From Streptomonospora sp. PA3 (GTDB lineage: Bacteria > Actinomycetota > Actinomycetes > Streptosporangiales > Streptosporangiaceae), in assembly GCF_009728995.1 (NCBI RefSeq), contig NZ_VTZW01000007.1, forward strand, positions 235,184-299,183: a stretch of DNA of 64,000 nucleotides, in the 5' to 3' direction. Within the stretch, counting starts at the first letter, position 1. Each line of letters begins with the position of its first letter. The notes below the pieces were generated by a model, which was given only the letters and a program-made list of their open reading frames with translations, was not told where the DNA came from and searched no databases. Both the position numbers and the translations under genes were made by a program. Below, one piece after another: positions 61,622-64,000 of this stretch.

Positions 61622-63169
61622 TCAGGCGTGCTCGCTGGGAACCAGCGTGTAGTCGGGGAAGTTGCCCGGCAGGCGCTCGCCGGCGGGGCCGTGGCTGACC
61701 GCGTGGACCAGCAGCTTGCCGCCCACGAAGGCGCCGCGCCAGGACTCCCCCCAACCGCCGAACATCTCGTCGCGGTCGCCGCGCGAGCGCGGCTTGTTGA
61801 TGCCGACCTTGAACGCGCGCACCTGGGAGGCCAGGCGCGCACCCAGGTCGGGGTCGTCGGTGGAGATCGTGGAGACCAGGGCGCCGTTGCTGGCGTTCAT
61901 CGCCGCCAGCAGCTCGGCCTCGGTGTCGACCAGCACGATGGAGTCCACGGGCCCGAACGGCTCGGCGTGGAACAGCGGGGAGGAGCGCGGCGGCTCCAGC
62001 ACCGACACCGGCGCGACGTAGGCGTCGGTGTTCTGGCCGGGCAGCAGCAGCGCGTCGTCGAGGGAGCCGCGGTAGAGCGGCACCGCGCCGCCGGTGATCG
62101 CCTCGCCGACCTGGGCGGTGAGGTCCTTGGCCTTGGCCGCGTTGATGAGGGGGCCGAAGTCCAGTTCGGGCAGCTCGTCATCGGGTGCGGAGACCGCGAG
62201 CGGGTGGCCGAACCGCACCGACGCCACCGCCGGCAGGTAGGCGCCCAGGAACCGGTCGAACAGCGACCGCTGCACGATGAAGCGCGGGTAGGCGGTGCAG
62301 CGCTGCTTGGCGTAGTCGAAGGTCTTGCGGACCTGGCCGGCGAAGGTCTCCCAGTCGCTGTACTCCCACACGCCCCAGCAGTTGAGGCCCTCCTGCTCCA
62401 GGATGTGCCGCTTGCCGAGGTCGGCGAGGTCGGTGGCGACCTGGCCGCCGGTGTCGCGGCCGCCGACGAAGGACACGCAGCCGATACCGGGGGAGCGCAC
62501 CAGCACCGGCGAGAGGTCGCGCCCGCCGCCGCTGACCAGCGTGAAGGGCAGGCCCTCGCGGGCGGCCAGGGCCACGGCCAGGGTCAGGCACACCAGGCCG
62601 CCGTCGGTGGGCGTCTTGGCGATGGCCGCGTTGCCCGCGAGCGCCTGCACGCACATGGCATGGGCGAGGACGCTCATCGGGTAGTTCCAGCTGGCGATGT
62701 TGCTGACCGGCCCCTCCAGCGGGGCGCGGCCGTCCATCATCTCCTCGATCTGCTCCAGGTACCACTCGACGCCGGAGATCGCGCGGTCGACGTCCTGGCG
62801 TGCCAGCCGCCAGGGCTTGCCGATCTCCCAGACGAGGGCGAGCGCGAGGGTGTCGCGGTGCTCGCCCCATGCCTCGACGGTGGCGCGAACCCGCGCGCGG
62901 CGCTCCTGCAGCGGGGTGACCCGCCAGGTGCGGTGCGCATCGGCGGCCGCCTGCACGGCGGCCTCGGCGGTGTCGGCGCCCATCATGGGCGGGCCCGCGA
63001 TCTCGGTGCCGTCGACGGGCGAGACGGCCATGCGCGGTTCGCCGTCGGGGCGCCAGCGGCCGCCCCAGTAGTTGTGCACCCGGTCGGCTGCGAACGCCTC
63101 GGGGGCGATCTCTCGGCAGCGCCGGTACAGGGTGGTCCATTCGGTCCCGGGCTTGAGCATGAGGGTCAT
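61622..63169 (-). CDS. Aldehyde dehydrogenase superfamily protein (divergent)
   Basis: The 515-residue protein is clearly ALDH-fold: EIGKPWRLARQDVDRAISGVEW, NIASWNYPMSVLAHAMCVQAL, and an active-site Cys in YAKQRCTAYPRFIVQ. The Glu region reads ILEQEGLNCWGVWEYSDW instead of the usual L-E-x-G-G-K-x-P, so this is an uncommon subfamily; both catalytic residues seem to remain. The substrate is unknown. AGGGGAGC precedes the ATG. It is downstream of sucD on the same strand but behind a hairpin. Confidence 0.78.
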   Translation of the reverse strand: MTLMLKPGTEWTTLYRRCREIAPEAFAADRVHNYWGGRWRPDGEPRMAVSPVDGTEIAGPPMMGADTAEAAVQAAADAHRTWRVTPLQERRARVRATVEAWGEHRDTLALALVWEIGKPWRLARQDVDRAISGVEWYLEQIEEMMDGRAPLEGPVSNIASWNYPMSVLAHAMCVQALAGNAAIAKTPTDGGLVCLTLAVALAAREGLPFTLVSGGGRDLSPVLVRSPGIGCVSFVGGRDTGGQVATDLADLGKRHILEQEGLNCWGVWEYSDWETFAGQVRKTFDYAKQRCTAYPRFIVQRSLFDRFLGAYLPAVASVRFGHPLAVSAPDDELPELDFGPLINAAKAKDLTAQVGEAITGGAVPLYRGSLDDALLLPGQNTDAYVAPVSVLEPPRSSPLFHAEPFGPVDSIVLVDTEAELLAAMNASNGALVSTISTDDPDLGARLASQVRAFKVGINKPRSRGDRDEMFGGWGESWRGAFVGGKLLVHAVSHGPAGERLPGNFPDYTLVPSEHA

Positions 63170-63204
63170 CGGGCTCCCCTGGTGGTTGCTGTGCTGCTCG
63201 ACAA

Positions 63205-63246
63205 GTGCCCGGCGCCGGCGGCTCGTGCTGCGCCGCCGGCGCTCGG
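63205..63246 (-). terminator. Hairpin between sucD and the aldehyde dehydrogenase
   Basis: 63205-63220 pairs with 63230-63246 over 16 bp with one bulge and a 9-nt loop, about 100 nt beyond the sucD stop. Confidence 0.6.
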
Positions 63247-63341
63247 GCGCTTCCAACGGTCCCCCGAAGTCGCGGTGCGCGGCCACGGGCGGGGGCGCGC
63301 GCTTCGTCGACTCTTCACGGAATCGGTGCGGGAGGCGATTG

Positions 63342-64000
63342 TTAACAGAGCGACCGGGCGATCTCGGCGGTCTCGGTGGGGGTCTTGCCGACCTTGACGC
63401 CGACCGCCTCCAACGCCTCCTTCTTCGCCGCGGCCGTACCCGCCGACCCCGACACGATCGCCCCCGCATGACCCATCGTCTTGCCCTCGGGCGCGGTGAA
63501 CCCGGCCACATAACCCACCACCGGCTTGGACACGTGCTCGCGGATGTAATCCGCCGCCCGCTCCTCGGCATCCCCGCCGATCTCACCGATCATCACGATC
63601 GCATCGGTGTCGGGATCGGCCTCGAACGCCGCCAGCACATCGATATGCGTCGTACCGATCACCGGATCCCCACCGATGCCCACCGCCGTGGAGAACCCGA
63701 TATCCCGCAACTCATACATCATCTGATACGTCAGCGTGCCCGACTTCGACACCAGCCCGATCCGCCCCGGCCGCGTGATGTCGGCCGGAATGATCCCCGC
63801 ATTGGAGGCCCCCGGACTGATCAGCCCCGGGCAGTTGGGCCCGATGATGCGCGTACGATTGCCCGCCGCACACGCATGCGCCCAAAACGCCGCCGTATCG
63901 TGCACCGGGATCCCCTCGGTGATCACCACCGCCAACCCGATACCCGCATCGATCGCCTCGACCACCGCCGCCCGGGCGAACTTCGGCGGCACGAACACCA
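63342..64000 (-). CDS. sucD: Succinate-CoA ligase alpha subunit (3' part, cut by window end)
   Basis: It is the phosphohistidine-bearing subunit of succinyl-CoA synthetase in the TCA cycle. The visible roughly 219 residues include [59 protein letters not shown] and the active-site His in [21 protein letters not shown], all conserved. The N-terminal CoA-binding Rossmann part lies beyond 64000, where sucC would normally be found upstream. The stop is TAA, less common in this genome. Confidence 0.94.
   Translation of the reverse strand, partial: VFVPPKFARAAVVEAIDAGIGLAVVITEGIPVHDTAAFWAHACAAGNRTRIIGPNCPGLISPGASNAGIIPADITRPGRIGLVSKSGTLTYQMMYELRDIGFSTAVGIGGDPVIGTTHIDVLAAFEADPDTDAIVMIGEIGGDAEERAADYIREHVSKPVVGYVAGFTAPEGKTMGHAGAIVSGSAGTAAAKKEALEAVGVKVGKTPTETAEIARSLC

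Noticed and set aside
63342..64000. sucD as a truncated pseudogene
   Set aside because: The frame is open to the window edge and all visible motifs are intact, so it is simply cut by the window.

Overview
The window is chromosomal DNA of a high-GC actinomycete. By eye roughly three quarters of bases are G or C, codons almost always end in G or C, and stops are mostly TGA. Many genes start with GTG, and a large group is apparently leaderless, with a TANNNT box ending 6-8 nt before the start codon. A LexA box of the TCGAAC-N4-GTTCGA type and actinobacterial small families (DUF1876, DUF1918, YiaA/B, the TIGR03086 DinB-like family) fit Actinobacteria. A Nocardiopsaceae-like organism is my inference, not proven. 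No tRNA, rRNA, CRISPR array, phage or transposase gene was seen.

Layout. 1-4.5 kb: an SOS-type error-prone polymerase (dnaE2) behind a LexA box, then a metallophosphoesterase. 4.5-9.4 kb: a ROK repressor divergent from an Entner-Doudoroff operon edd-glk-eda. 9.4-11.5 kb: fused aminodeoxychorismate synthase. 11.8-23.2 kb: mostly single-gene units (VOC, DinB-like, two GNATs, YiaA/B, an OafA-type acyltransferase, a methyltransferase, an arginase-fold protein, an acyl-CoA synthetase, PCD). 23.4-27.4 kb: a kinase-N-lobe remnant membrane protein divergent from MoxR-DUF58-VWA. 27.6-32.7 kb: HAD, NUDIX, amino-acid permease, a large foldback repeat, DUF1876/DUF1918 and an SDR. 32.9-38.2 kb: two RNA-methyltransferase-like genes, a CNNM/CBS pair behind a proline-rich leader ORF, and a DMT exporter. 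38.4-48.7 kb: ohr/ohrR, a MarR, a large flippase-like protein with a kinase-like insert, an ACT-domain membrane protein, an ALDH7-type dehydrogenase, a C15-like protein lacking its catalytic Cys, and a DUF4190 protein.

49-61 kb is the most interesting part. An ATP-grasp enzyme and a CocE-type hydrolase form one unit. Next come a GntR/FCD regulator, a ketopantoate-reductase-like protein and an NAD-linked formate dehydrogenase whose alpha subunit is split in two: the molybdopterin catalytic half comes first (54581-56551), then a NuoE-NuoF fusion, then the ferredoxin plus Mo-Fe4S4 half (58851-59792), then fdhD. The reductase, the catalytic half and the NuoE-NuoF gene have near-identical promoters (TTGCCC- or TCGCCC-N17-TACTGT), each followed by a TGTAKACA-type site that also precedes gntR. 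I read this as one autoregulated regulon.

61-64 kb: HhH-GPD protein, an aldehyde dehydrogenase, and the 3' part of sucD, cut by the window end. Most transcription units end in long GC-rich hairpins without a U-tract.
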